From Sphingomonas sp. JC676 (GTDB lineage Bacteria; Pseudomonadota; Alphaproteobacteria; Sphingomonadales; Sphingomonadaceae), in NCBI RefSeq assembly GCF_014489075.1, contig NZ_JACTGR010000001.1, positions 1,302,001-1,366,000 of the forward strand: a DNA stretch of 64,000 nucleotides, in the 5' to 3' direction. The notes beneath the pieces are model-generated. The model was not told where the DNA came from, did no database searches, and worked only from the letters and a program-made list of their open reading frames with translations. The position numbers and the translations under genes were made by a program. Shown piece by piece: positions 36,656 to 44,417 of this stretch. Position 1 is the first letter of the stretch, and each line of letters opens with the position of its first letter.

Positions 36656-39600
36656 CCACGCGCCGCCAATTCCTGACCACCACCGGCACCGCTGCGGCGC
36701 TCGCGGCCGTCCCCGCGCGCGCCGCGGCACCCTCTGCACTGGCCGTCGTCGACCTCCGCGCCGAACATGTGACCGATCTGCTCGGCACCGATGTCGCCAA
36801 GCCCCGCTTGTCCTGGCGGATCGAAGGTCCGGATCGCGGTGTCTCCCAGAGTAGCTACCGCATCCGCGCCGGGACCGCAGCGGGCAAGGCCGATCTATGG
36901 GACAGCGGCGCCATCGCCTCCAATGCCAGCTTCGACATCGTCTGGGGCGGCGCTCCGCTGAAATCGATGCAGCGCGTGTCGTGGACTGTCGAAGTGACCG
37001 ACAGCCGAGGCGGCGAGGCACGCTCCGCGCCGGCATGGTTCGAGACCGGCCTGTTTGCGCCCGAAGACTGGCACGCCGACTGGATCGAAGCGGAGGACGC
37101 CCTCGCCGCCGCCGATCGTGCGGCAGGCGTGCAATGGGTGTGGACCGAGAAAGCGCTCGATTCCCGCCCACATGCCTTCCGCGTCGATTTTGACGTGCCT
37201 GCGGACTTCGAGCGCGCCGAAATCCTGATCTCCGGCAAGGATCATATGCGGGGCGTCTGGATCAACGGCGAGAGCAAGAATCCCGATGCGCTGCCGCTCG
37301 GGTTGGGCTGGGACACGATGCTGCCCTTCTGGGGCACGCTGCTTTCGTTCGAAGGCAATATCCGCCCCGGCCGCAACAGCGTCTGCGCGCTGGTCGAGGC
37401 CGAGACGACAGGCTTCTTCCCCGTCGATGGCGGCGCCTTCGCGGCACTGATCCGTATCCACCGCAAGGGCGGCAAGATCGACCGCATCGTCAGCAGCGGC
37501 TGGCGCGTCATGCCCAACGCGCCGAAAGGTTGGACCGCGCCCGGCTTCGACGCCAGCGGCTGGGAGCGCCCGCAGAAGAGCGGCTCGCACGCGGACAGCG
37601 ATCCGCGCCCGTCCGAACCCGCGATGCTGCTGCGGACCGGCTTCACCCCGAAGCAGAAGGTGGTCGCGGCGCGGCTCTATGCGACGGCGCTCGGCGCCTA
37701 TGATGCACGGATCAACGGCAAGCGCGTCTCCACCGCGCATCTCGCGCCCGAGATCAGCGTCGCCAGGGATCATGTCTTCTACCAGACCTACGACGTCACC
37801 AAGTTGATCGCGCCCGGCGAGAATGCCCTGGGCGTGGTGGTCGGCGACGGCTGGTACGCCAGCGCTTTTGGCTGGCGGATGGAGCGCTACGGCTTTGGCC
37901 CGGCGCCGCGCCGGCTGCGTGCGCAGCTCCGGCTCGACTATGAGGACGGCTCGCACGACTGGATCGCGACGGGACCGGCTTGGCGCATCGGCAATTCGCC
38001 TATCCTCAAATCCGATATCTATAACGGCGAGACCTTCGACGCACGGCTGCGCACCCCGGGCTGGGACGCGCCGGGCTTCAATGCCTCGGCCTGGGCACCG
38101 GTAAAGGTAGGAAGCGCGCCCAGGACCAGGCTGATCGCCCAGACCTCGCCCTTGCTGACTCCCAACATGACGCGCCGTCCGGTCAAGGTGAGCGAACCCC
38201 TTCCCGGCCGCTTCGTCTTCGATTTCGGCCAGAACTTTTCCGGCTGGGTCCGGATCAAGGCCAAGGGTCCGGCAGGCGCCACCATCACCGCCCGCTTTGC
38301 CGAACTGCTCAAGAAGGACGGCAGCGCCGACCAGTCCAACCTCCGCCTTGCGGAATGCACCGATCGCTTCATCATGCGCGGGGATGCGGAGGGCGAGACG
38401 TTCGAGCCGCACTTCACCTATCACGGCTTCCGCTATGTCGAGATCGAGGGCTACCCCGGCAAGCCTACGGCCGCCGATATCGAGGGCGTCATCGTCTACA
38501 GCGACTGCCGCAAGACCGGAGAGATGCGCTTCGCCGCGCCTCTGCTCCAGAAAATCTGGCAGAATGCCGAATGGAGTCAGCGCTCGAACTTCTTCGCGGT
38601 GCCCACCGACTGCCCCCAGCGCGACGAACGCATGGGCTGGATGGGCGACATCCAGGTGTTCCTCGACGCCGCCGCGTTCAACATGGAGGTTGATCCGTTC
38701 ATCCGCCGCTTCCTGACCGAGGTACGCGCGGCGCAGCGCAAGGACGGCGCCTATCCGATCGTCGTGCCGCAGCCGAATTCCTTCCCCGACGTGGTCACCG
38801 CCGGTTGGAGCGAGGCGGGGATCATCCTCCCCTATCGTCTGTGGCAGCGCTATGGCGACACCGCGGTGATCGACGAGAATTGGGCGGCGATGGAAGGCTG
38901 GATGGCCTATGTCGCCCGCGACAATCCCGACTTCATCTGGCGCAAGGACCGCGGGCTCGATCTCGGCGACTGGCTCTCGGTCGACGCGATCAAGCCCGAC
39001 GACGAGACCACCCCCCGTATCCTGTGCGCCACCGCCTATTGGGCGTGGTGCGCGCAGTTGCTCGCCGAGATGGCGACCGCCACCGGCCGCACCGCCGACG
39101 CCGCGCGCTACACCGATCTGCGTGGCAAGATCATCCAGGCGGCACAATCGCTGCTCAAGCCCGACGGCACCGCCGGCAATGGCAGCCAGACCAGCCAGGT
39201 GCTGGCACTGCACTGTGGCCTCACGCCGGCCGCGCAACGTCCGGCCGCGGCGAAGATCCTCGCCGCCGAGATCCGCGGGCGCGGTATGAAGCTGTCGACC
39301 GGCTTTCTCGGCACACCCTATCTGCTCGACGTGCTCGCCGAAGCGGGCGAACTGGAAGTGGTCAGCGGCCTGCTGCTCCAGACCGGCTATCCGAGCTGGG
39401 GCTATATGCCGGTCAAGGGTGCGACGACGGTGTGGGAGCGCTGGAACGGCGATGTCGGCGACGTCGCGATGAACAGCTACAACCATTATGCGCTCGGCGC
39501 GGTGGTCGGCTTCTTCTATCGCCGCCTCGCCGGCATCGCGCCGGCGGCGCCCGGCTTCCGCCGCATCGCCATTCGCCCGCTATGGCTGCCCAAGGTCGGC

Positions 39601-39849
39601 AAGGTGTCGGCCAAGTATGAATCGTGCATCGGCACGATCGCGACCGAAGTGAATGGCGATGCGCAGGGCCTCACCAGCCTTTCGCTCACCATTCCGGCCA
39701 ACGCCGTCGCCGAAGTCGAACTGCCCGCCCGCGCCTGGCGCGAGGGCAGCCGCGCGATCGACGGCCATCCCGACATCAGGAATTTGCGCCGCGACGGCGA
39801 CCTCGTCCGCTTCGAGGTCGGCTCGGGCGAGTATCGCTTCACGATCTAA
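36652..39849 (+). CDS. GH78 alpha-L-rhamnosidase, first copy (Tat signal)
   Basis: A 1065-residue probable periplasmic rhamnosidase. N-terminus MTTRRQFLTTTGTAAALAAV is a twin-arginine signal. It has the GH78 domain order: Ig-like N-terminal domain (KPRLSWRIEGPDRGVSQSSY), two jelly-roll domains (FVFDFGQNFSGWVRIK), the (alpha/alpha)6 barrel with VPTDCPQRDERMGWMGDIQV (region of the general acid) and GATTVWERWNGDVGDVAMNS (general base Glu), then a C-terminal sandwich. It removes terminal alpha-L-rhamnose; the rhamnose would be imported by the RhaT encoded just upstream. Another GH78 lies at 49657-52485. Confidence 0.93.
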   Translation: MTTRRQFLTTTGTAAALAAVPARAAAPSALAVVDLRAEHVTDLLGTDVAKPRLSWRIEGPDRGVSQSSYRIRAGTAAGKADLWDSGAIASNASFDIVWGGAPLKSMQRVSWTVEVTDSRGGEARSAPAWFETGLFAPEDWHADWIEAEDALAAADRAAGVQWVWTEKALDSRPHAFRVDFDVPADFERAEILISGKDHMRGVWINGESKNPDALPLGLGWDTMLPFWGTLLSFEGNIRPGRNSVCALVEAETTGFFPVDGGAFAALIRIHRKGGKIDRIVSSGWRVMPNAPKGWTAPGFDASGWERPQKSGSHADSDPRPSEPAMLLRTGFTPKQKVVAARLYATALGAYDARINGKRVSTAHLAPEISVARDHVFYQTYDVTKLIAPGENALGVVVGDGWYASAFGWRMERYGFGPAPRRLRAQLRLDYEDGSHDWIATGPAWRIGNSPILKSDIYNGETFDARLRTPGWDAPGFNASAWAPVKVGSAPRTRLIAQTSPLLTPNMTRRPVKVSEPLPGRFVFDFGQNFSGWVRIKAKGPAGATITARFAELLKKDGSADQSNLRLAECTDRFIMRGDAEGETFEPHFTYHGFRYVEIEGYPGKPTAADIEGVIVYSDCRKTGEMRFAAPLLQKIWQNAEWSQRSNFFAVPTDCPQRDERMGWMGDIQVFLDAAAFNMEVDPFIRRFLTEVRAAQRKDGAYPIVVPQPNSFPDVVTAGWSEAGIILPYRLWQRYGDTAVIDENWAAMEGWMAYVARDNPDFIWRKDRGLDLGDWLSVDAIKPDDETTPRILCATAYWAWCAQLLAEMATATGRTADAARYTDLRGKIIQAAQSLLKPDGTAGNGSQTSQVLALHCGLTPAAQRPAAAKILAAEIRGRGMKLSTGFLGTPYLLDVLAEAGELEVVSGLLLQTGYPSWGYMPVKGATTVWERWNGDVGDVAMNSYNHYALGAVVGFFYRRLAGIAPAAPGFRRIAIRPLWLPKVGKVSAKYESCIGTIATEVNGDAQGLTSLSLTIPANAVAEVELPARAWREGSRAIDGHPDIRNLRRDGDLVRFEVGSGEYRFTI

Positions 39850-39864
39850 TCAGAGGAACTATCC

Positions 39865-40533
39865 GTGCCCACGCTTGGTCTCATCCATAACTCGCCGGTG
39901 CTGGCACCCGTGTTCAACGAAATCGCCGCCCGGATCATGCCCGACGTCCGGATCCTGCATTTCGTCGACGAGAGCACGATCAAGAACACGATCGCGGCGG
40001 GCCATCTCCAGAAGGCGACGATGCGCCAGGTGATCCGACTGGTCGGCTCCACCTTCGATGCCGGGTGCGACGTCGCTTTGGTCACCTGCTCCTCGATCGG
40101 TGCAGCGGTCGAGATGGCGGCACAGCTCTATGACCAGCCCGTGCTTCGCGTCGACCGCGCGATGGCCGAGAAGGCAGTGGCCACGGGTAACCGGATCGGC
40201 GTGGTAGCCACCCTGTCGACCACACTCACGCCTACCGCCGATCTGATCGGCCGCGTTGCAGAGGAACAAGGCAAGCATGTCGAGATCGTCGAGCACCTCT
40301 GCGAAGGCGCGTTCGAAGCGGTGATGGCCGGCGACGGCGCCACGCACGATCGCATCGTCGGCGAAGGGCTGACCAAGGGCATGGCCGGCATGGATGTGAT
40401 CGTGCTTGCCCAGGCTTCGATGGCGCGCGTCGTCGCCTCGCTGCCGGAAGGTGCTGTCGCGGCACCGGTCCTCGCCAGCCCTGAGCTCGGCATGGAGCAT
40501 GCCCGCGACGTGCTCGCGAGCTTGGCGAAGTGA
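39865..40533 (+). CDS. Asp/Glu/hydantoin racemase-superfamily protein
   Basis: A 222-residue cytoplasmic protein. The two active-site cysteine regions of this superfamily are partly kept: ALVTCSSIGAAVEMAAQ has a Cys in the expected first position, but the second region reads VIVLAQASMARVVASL, with no Cys (LAQAS), so an ordinary two-cysteine racemase is unlikely. Similar one-cysteine members act as maleate isomerase- or decarboxylase-like enzymes. GTG start at 39865 with AGAGGA upstream. It sits between a rhamnosidase and an ACS-type transporter (GTGA overlap), so it probably handles a sugar-acid-like metabolite. Confidence 0.78.
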   Translation: MPTLGLIHNSPVLAPVFNEIAARIMPDVRILHFVDESTIKNTIAAGHLQKATMRQVIRLVGSTFDAGCDVALVTCSSIGAAVEMAAQLYDQPVLRVDRAMAEKAVATGNRIGVVATLSTTLTPTADLIGRVAEEQGKHVEIVEHLCEGAFEAVMAGDGATHDRIVGEGLTKGMAGMDVIVLAQASMARVVASLPEGAVAAPVLASPELGMEHARDVLASLAK

Positions 40534-41792
40534 AGAAGCGGCGCATCGTCCTCGGTTTCCTGGCCGTCCTATCGATCATCACTTTCATCGATCGGATGGC
40601 GATCGCAGTCACCGGCCCGACGATCCAGAAGGATTTGGGAATCAGCCCCCAACAATGGGGCTGGATCTTGAGCGCCTATGTCATCGCCTATGCCGTGTTC
40701 GAGGTGCCGTCGGGCGCGATGGGCGACAAGCATGGCTATCGCAAGGAGCTCACCCGGATCACGCTTTGGTGGTCGTTCTTCACGGCGATCACGGCGGTGT
40801 GCCGCAATTTCTGGCAGCTGGCCGCCGCGCGTTTCCTGTTCGGCCTCGGCGCGGCCGGTGCCTATCCCAACATGTCCGGCGTGCTCTATCGCTGGCTGCC
40901 AGCACGCGAGCGGGCGCGCGGCCAGGGCGTGATCTGGGCCGCGAGCCGGTTCGGCGGCGCGCTCGCTCCGCTGCTGCTGGTGCCGGCGAACCACTATCTC
41001 GGTTGGCAGGTGGTGTTCGTCCTCCTCGGCGCGCTGGGCTTCATCTGGGCGATCGCATGGCGGGGCTGGTATCGCGACCGGCCCGCCGACCAGCCGGGCA
41101 TCACCGCCGAGGAAGTCGCGGATATCGGTACGGACGACAGCGGCCATTCGGGCACACCGTGGCGCCGTCTGCTCAGCCTGCCGCAGCTCTGGCTGATCGC
41201 ACTCGCTTATTGCTTCTATGCATTCGGCAGCTGGTTCTTCTTCGGCTGGTTCCCAACCTGGATGGTCAAGGGCGCCGGCTTCACGGTCGGCGAAATGGGG
41301 CTCTACGGGTCGATCCCCTTCCTGCTCGGCATCGTCGGCAATCTGGCGGGCGGCGTACTGTGCGACAGGCTGGCCGAACGCATCGGCATCCGCCGTGCCT
41401 ATAGCCTGATTGCCAGCGTCTGCCTGACGATCACCGCGGCGCTTCTCGTGGCGATGAGCTTGGCGACCGGCAAGATCGCGATCATCGTTCTGGCCGGCGC
41501 CGCCTTCATGATCATGGACCTGATGCTCCCCGCCGCCTGGGCGATGTGCATGGCGATCGGCGGGCGCTATGGCGGCACCGCCAGCGGGGTGATGAACACT
41601 GCCGGCAATCTGGGCGGTTTCGTCTGTTCGGTCGCGTTCGGCTATGTCGTCGCCGCCACGGGCAACTATAACCTGCCACTGCAGGGCGTGGCTGCCATGG
41701 TGCTGGTCGCCGCCGGTCTCTTCGTGCTGATCGATTGCACCAAGGGCTTCGATCACAAGGCGCCGCCCGAATTGGCTCCGGCGACGCTGTAG
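40530..41792 (+). CDS. MFS transporter, anion:cation symporter (ACS) type
   Basis: A 420-residue inner-membrane transporter with about twelve hydrophobic segments. The start GFLAVLSIITFIDRMAIAVT and the loop VPSGAMGDKHGYRK are typical of the ACS family, which imports hexuronates, tartrate, phthalate and similar acids. The other conserved patch is GAAGAYPNMSGVLYRWLP, followed by RARGQGVIWAASRFGGA. A GTG start overlaps the racemase-like gene (GTGA). The likely cargo is a sugar acid such as a uronate or apionate-like acid; that is inference from the family and surroundings. Confidence 0.87.
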   Translation: MKKRRIVLGFLAVLSIITFIDRMAIAVTGPTIQKDLGISPQQWGWILSAYVIAYAVFEVPSGAMGDKHGYRKELTRITLWWSFFTAITAVCRNFWQLAAARFLFGLGAAGAYPNMSGVLYRWLPARERARGQGVIWAASRFGGALAPLLLVPANHYLGWQVVFVLLGALGFIWAIAWRGWYRDRPADQPGITAEEVADIGTDDSGHSGTPWRRLLSLPQLWLIALAYCFYAFGSWFFFGWFPTWMVKGAGFTVGEMGLYGSIPFLLGIVGNLAGGVLCDRLAERIGIRRAYSLIASVCLTITAALLVAMSLATGKIAIIVLAGAAFMIMDLMLPAAWAMCMAIGGRYGGTASGVMNTAGNLGGFVCSVAFGYVVAATGNYNLPLQGVAAMVLVAAGLFVLIDCTKGFDHKAPPELAPATL

Positions 41793-41799
41793 TAAAGCC

Positions 41800-41876
41800 G
41801 TGCTCCTGCGAAAGCAGGAGCCTAGAGCCACGGGCGCTTCGCTTGTGATACCGGACTCCTGCTTTCGCAGGAGCAC
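41800..41876. repeat. Inverted repeat between convergent genes
   Basis: A 21-base arm, from GTGCTCCTGCGAAAGCAGGA at 41800 through 41820, is matched perfectly by its reverse complement at 41856-41876. Each arm again contains a small hairpin with a GCGAAAGC-type core, CTCCTGCGAAAGCAGGAG. The layout copies that of the repeat at 32791-32874. It may terminate both convergent operons. Confidence 0.8.
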
Positions 41877-41880
41877 CGGT

Positions 41881-43152
41881 TTAGCGACCGCGCCGCACGA
41901 CCTCGAAAAAGTCCTCGCCGCCCATCTGGCCGCCCTTCAGCACCAGCTCGAGCCCGTCGATCGCGGGCTCCGAGGCATGGGCGCGAACCAGCGGGGAGCC
42001 TGGCGCCATCGGCGCCGCCCAGGTCAGTGCGTCGATGCCCAACTCCGCCACCCCATGGCTCGACGTGTCGCCGCCCGCGAACAGGATGCGGCGAAGGCCC
42101 TGACGCTTGATCACGGCCTGCGCAACGCGTCCCAACGCTGCGCCCAGCAAATCCCCGGCCGCCGGCGCGGCATCACCAAGCGGGCCTTCCGCCGAATGGA
42201 TCACGCAGCGACCACCGGCGGTCAGGGCAGCTTCGGCGGCAGCCGCAAGGCGCGCCTCTTCGCTTTGTTCGCCGCGCAGCAAAGCCGCAACATCGACGCC
42301 GACTCCGACATAGCCCTCCGCGATACCCCGCCCGATCTGCCGTCCGGTAAGCGGGGAGCAGCTGCCGCTCACAACGAGCAGGCGATCCACTTCCCCCGCA
42401 CGCGCAAGCTCGCTCGGCGTCTCGATCGTGCCGTTCGCCTGCCACTCGATCACCAGCGCGCGCGTCACGCCCGAACTGCCGACCGCGAACCGCGAGCCCC
42501 GCGACGACAAGATCGCTCCCGCAGTGGCAAGATCGGGGATGTCGATCCCGTCGAACAGCACCGCACCGTCGGTCACGGCATCGAATGCCGCAGCCGCCTC
42601 CCCGGCATGAATGCGGTCGATAGGCACCAGAGCGACCGACATGTCGGTCTGCAGCGCGAGATGGCGGCGCAGGTCCGCCTCGTGCATCGGCGTCACCGGG
42701 TGGCGCGACATCGTCGGGTGGCGGTCGATGCGATAGACCTCGTCGCCCGCTGCTGCGAACAGATTGCCGAACGCGACATAGCGCCGCAGATGCGGCGCGC
42801 CGACCAGGATCGGCACGATCCCGCCGAACGCACGCGCGCCGATCTCCATCGCACGGCCGATCGAACCCACGGCCGGGCTGCTGTCGAAGGTCGAGCAGGT
42901 CTTGTAGTGGACGATGGCCGCATCGCCGAGTGCGGCGAAGGCCTCGGGGAGGTTGGCGTCCATCCATTCGGGCGAGCGGCTCCGGCTGTCGCCCGCAAGC
43001 CCGATCGCACGCACATCGGCGAAGCGCGCTCGCAGCGCGGCGTCAGGCTTGCGCAGGAACAGGACGGCGGGAACGCCGCCCTCGGCAAGTTGCTCCAGGA
43101 CGTCGGTCGATCCCGTGAAGTCGTCGCCGTAATAGCCGTAAAGGGGCGTCAC
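41881..43152 (-). CDS. oiaK: DUF1537 four-carbon acid sugar kinase, probable 3-oxo-isoapionate kinase
   Basis: A 423-residue cytoplasmic kinase. N-terminal YGYYGDDFTGSTDVLEQLAE is the DUF1537 signature, followed by HYKTCSTFDSSPAVGSIGRA, VVSGSCSPLTGRQI and a C-terminal nucleotide site LFAGGDTSSHGVAELGIDAL and APMAPGSPLVRAHASEP. The family phosphorylates threonate-like and oxo-sugar acids. The GTG at 43152 overlaps the stop of the RuBisCO-like gene by four bases; the pairing kinase + RuBisCO-like protein matches OiaK/OiaX of the D-apionate pathway. In that pathway OiaK makes 3-oxo-isoapionate 4-phosphate. The family is secure; the substrate is inference from pairing. Confidence 0.8.
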   Translation of the reverse strand: MTPLYGYYGDDFTGSTDVLEQLAEGGVPAVLFLRKPDAALRARFADVRAIGLAGDSRSRSPEWMDANLPEAFAALGDAAIVHYKTCSTFDSSPAVGSIGRAMEIGARAFGGIVPILVGAPHLRRYVAFGNLFAAAGDEVYRIDRHPTMSRHPVTPMHEADLRRHLALQTDMSVALVPIDRIHAGEAAAAFDAVTDGAVLFDGIDIPDLATAGAILSSRGSRFAVGSSGVTRALVIEWQANGTIETPSELARAGEVDRLLVVSGSCSPLTGRQIGRGIAEGYVGVGVDVAALLRGEQSEEARLAAAAEAALTAGGRCVIHSAEGPLGDAAPAAGDLLGAALGRVAQAVIKRQGLRRILFAGGDTSSHGVAELGIDALTWAAPMAPGSPLVRAHASEPAIDGLELVLKGGQMGGEDFFEVVRRGR

Positions 43153-44417
43153 CCCGCGAATGCTCCCAGCGCCGCCCGCAGCTCCGGCGCCTCGCGCGCA
43201 GCCTGGTCGAGCGGCACCCCGGCGATCGCGGCGTCCCATGCCTGGCGAAGCGCGGTCACGCCCGCCGCGGGCCCGCTCGGATGCGCGAGGATGCCACCGC
43301 CCGCCGCATAGATCAGATCGATCGAACCCAGCGCCGCATAGGTCGCGTGCACCTGCTTCGCGGACTGGCCGGATGAGAAGACCGGCATGATCTCGCAGCC
43401 CGGATTGGGCGGATCGAACATCGGCGTCAGGCATTCCCGCGCCGAAGCGATCACGCTCTCGTTCGTCTCGCAGAACTTGTTGTCAAGCCCGTTGACATGG
43501 GTGTGGTCGATGCCGGCTAAGCGCCACATCTTCTGGAACGCGACATAGCTCATCCCGATAGCGGGCGAGCGGCCGAGCATGCCCCAGCCGTTGCGGTGGC
43601 CGTGGATCGGCAGCTGGCTGTGCGCGCGCAGCACCTTCATTGCCGGCAGGCCAATCGAGTTCATGCTCGCCATGATGCAGGTGCCGCCCTCGGCCATCAC
43701 ATGATCGTGTCGCGCCAGCATCTCGTCGATGTCACCGGTCAGATTGGCGGCATACATCACCCTCTTGCCGGTACGATCGGCATGCGCGTTGATGACGCGC
43801 ATCACCGCGGAGACACGCGCGTTGAACGGACAGGCGGGACCATCGGCCTGCAGCTCGTCGTCCTTGATGAAATCGATGCCTGCGTCGAGCAGCCCCTTCA
43901 CCTGCGCGGCGGTCGCCTCGGGATCGAGCCCGACGCTCGGCTTGATGATCGTGCCGATCAACGGCCGGTCATAGACATTGGCGAGCACGCGCGTACCTGC
44001 CACGCCGAACTGTGGCCCCTCATAGCGCGTCAGGAATACCGGCGGCAGTTTGAGATCGAGCAGCTTGAGCCCCGAAAAGGCCTTCAGCTCGGAGAGATTA
44101 CCGGCGACCGTCGCGAGCAGGTTGGGCAGCGACGGTCCGAAATTATGGACCGGCCAGGACAGCACGACGCGCGCGGTGCGACGACGGCCATCGCCGCCGC
44201 CCTTGGGCAGGCCCGAACCGGGAAGCGAGGGCCCCGAAGCATCCTCCAGTTCCTCGATCGATTCGACAGTCGCCGAATGCGCCTCGCGCAGCGCGACGGT
44301 CTCGCCGGGCACTCGCACGAAGGTGCCGGTCGATTGTTCACCCGCCATTGTTTCCGCCGCCTGCGCGAGCGGAAACGCCGTTTCGATCCAGTAGGTAGCG
44401 GTGACGCGGTCAGCCAT
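43149..44417 (-). CDS. oiaX: RuBisCO-like protein, probable 3-oxo-isoapionate-4-phosphate transcarboxylase/hydrolase
   Basis: A 422-residue form IV RuBisCO-like protein. RuBisCO landmarks by eye: GTIIKPSVGLDPE (Lys175 position kept, Lys177 replaced by Ser), DFIKDDELQADG (Lys201, Asp203, Glu204 metal site kept), PIHGHRNGWGM (His-Arg phosphate site), MPVFSSGQSAKQ, and AAGGGILAHPSGPAAG. It is therefore unlikely to fix CO2. Next to a DUF1537 kinase it matches OiaX, which splits 3-oxo-isoapionate 4-phosphate to 3-phosphoglycerate and glycolate; a decarboxylase version of this family is the alternative. The ATG at 44417 overlaps the stop of GH127 by one base. Confidence 0.82.
   Translation of the reverse strand: MADRVTATYWIETAFPLAQAAETMAGEQSTGTFVRVPGETVALREAHSATVESIEELEDASGPSLPGSGLPKGGGDGRRRTARVVLSWPVHNFGPSLPNLLATVAGNLSELKAFSGLKLLDLKLPPVFLTRYEGPQFGVAGTRVLANVYDRPLIGTIIKPSVGLDPEATAAQVKGLLDAGIDFIKDDELQADGPACPFNARVSAVMRVINAHADRTGKRVMYAANLTGDIDEMLARHDHVMAEGGTCIMASMNSIGLPAMKVLRAHSQLPIHGHRNGWGMLGRSPAIGMSYVAFQKMWRLAGIDHTHVNGLDNKFCETNESVIASARECLTPMFDPPNPGCEIMPVFSSGQSAKQVHATYAALGSIDLIYAAGGGILAHPSGPAAGVTALRQAWDAAIAGVPLDQAAREAPELRAALGAFAG

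Noticed and set aside
36895..39486. Open frame of 863 codons opposite the first GH78
   Set aside because: Antisense shadow with no recognisable domain; GH78 on the plus strand is certain.
32791..41876. Inverted repeats considered as insertion-sequence ends or a CRISPR array
   Set aside because: No transposase lies near, there are only two hairpin pairs, and there are no regularly spaced repeats with unique spacers.
43149..44417. RuBisCO-like protein as a true CO2-fixing RuBisCO
   Set aside because: Key residues are changed (Lys177 to Ser, SGG to SGQ) and the neighbours are a sugar-acid kinase and a glycosidase, not phosphoribulokinase.
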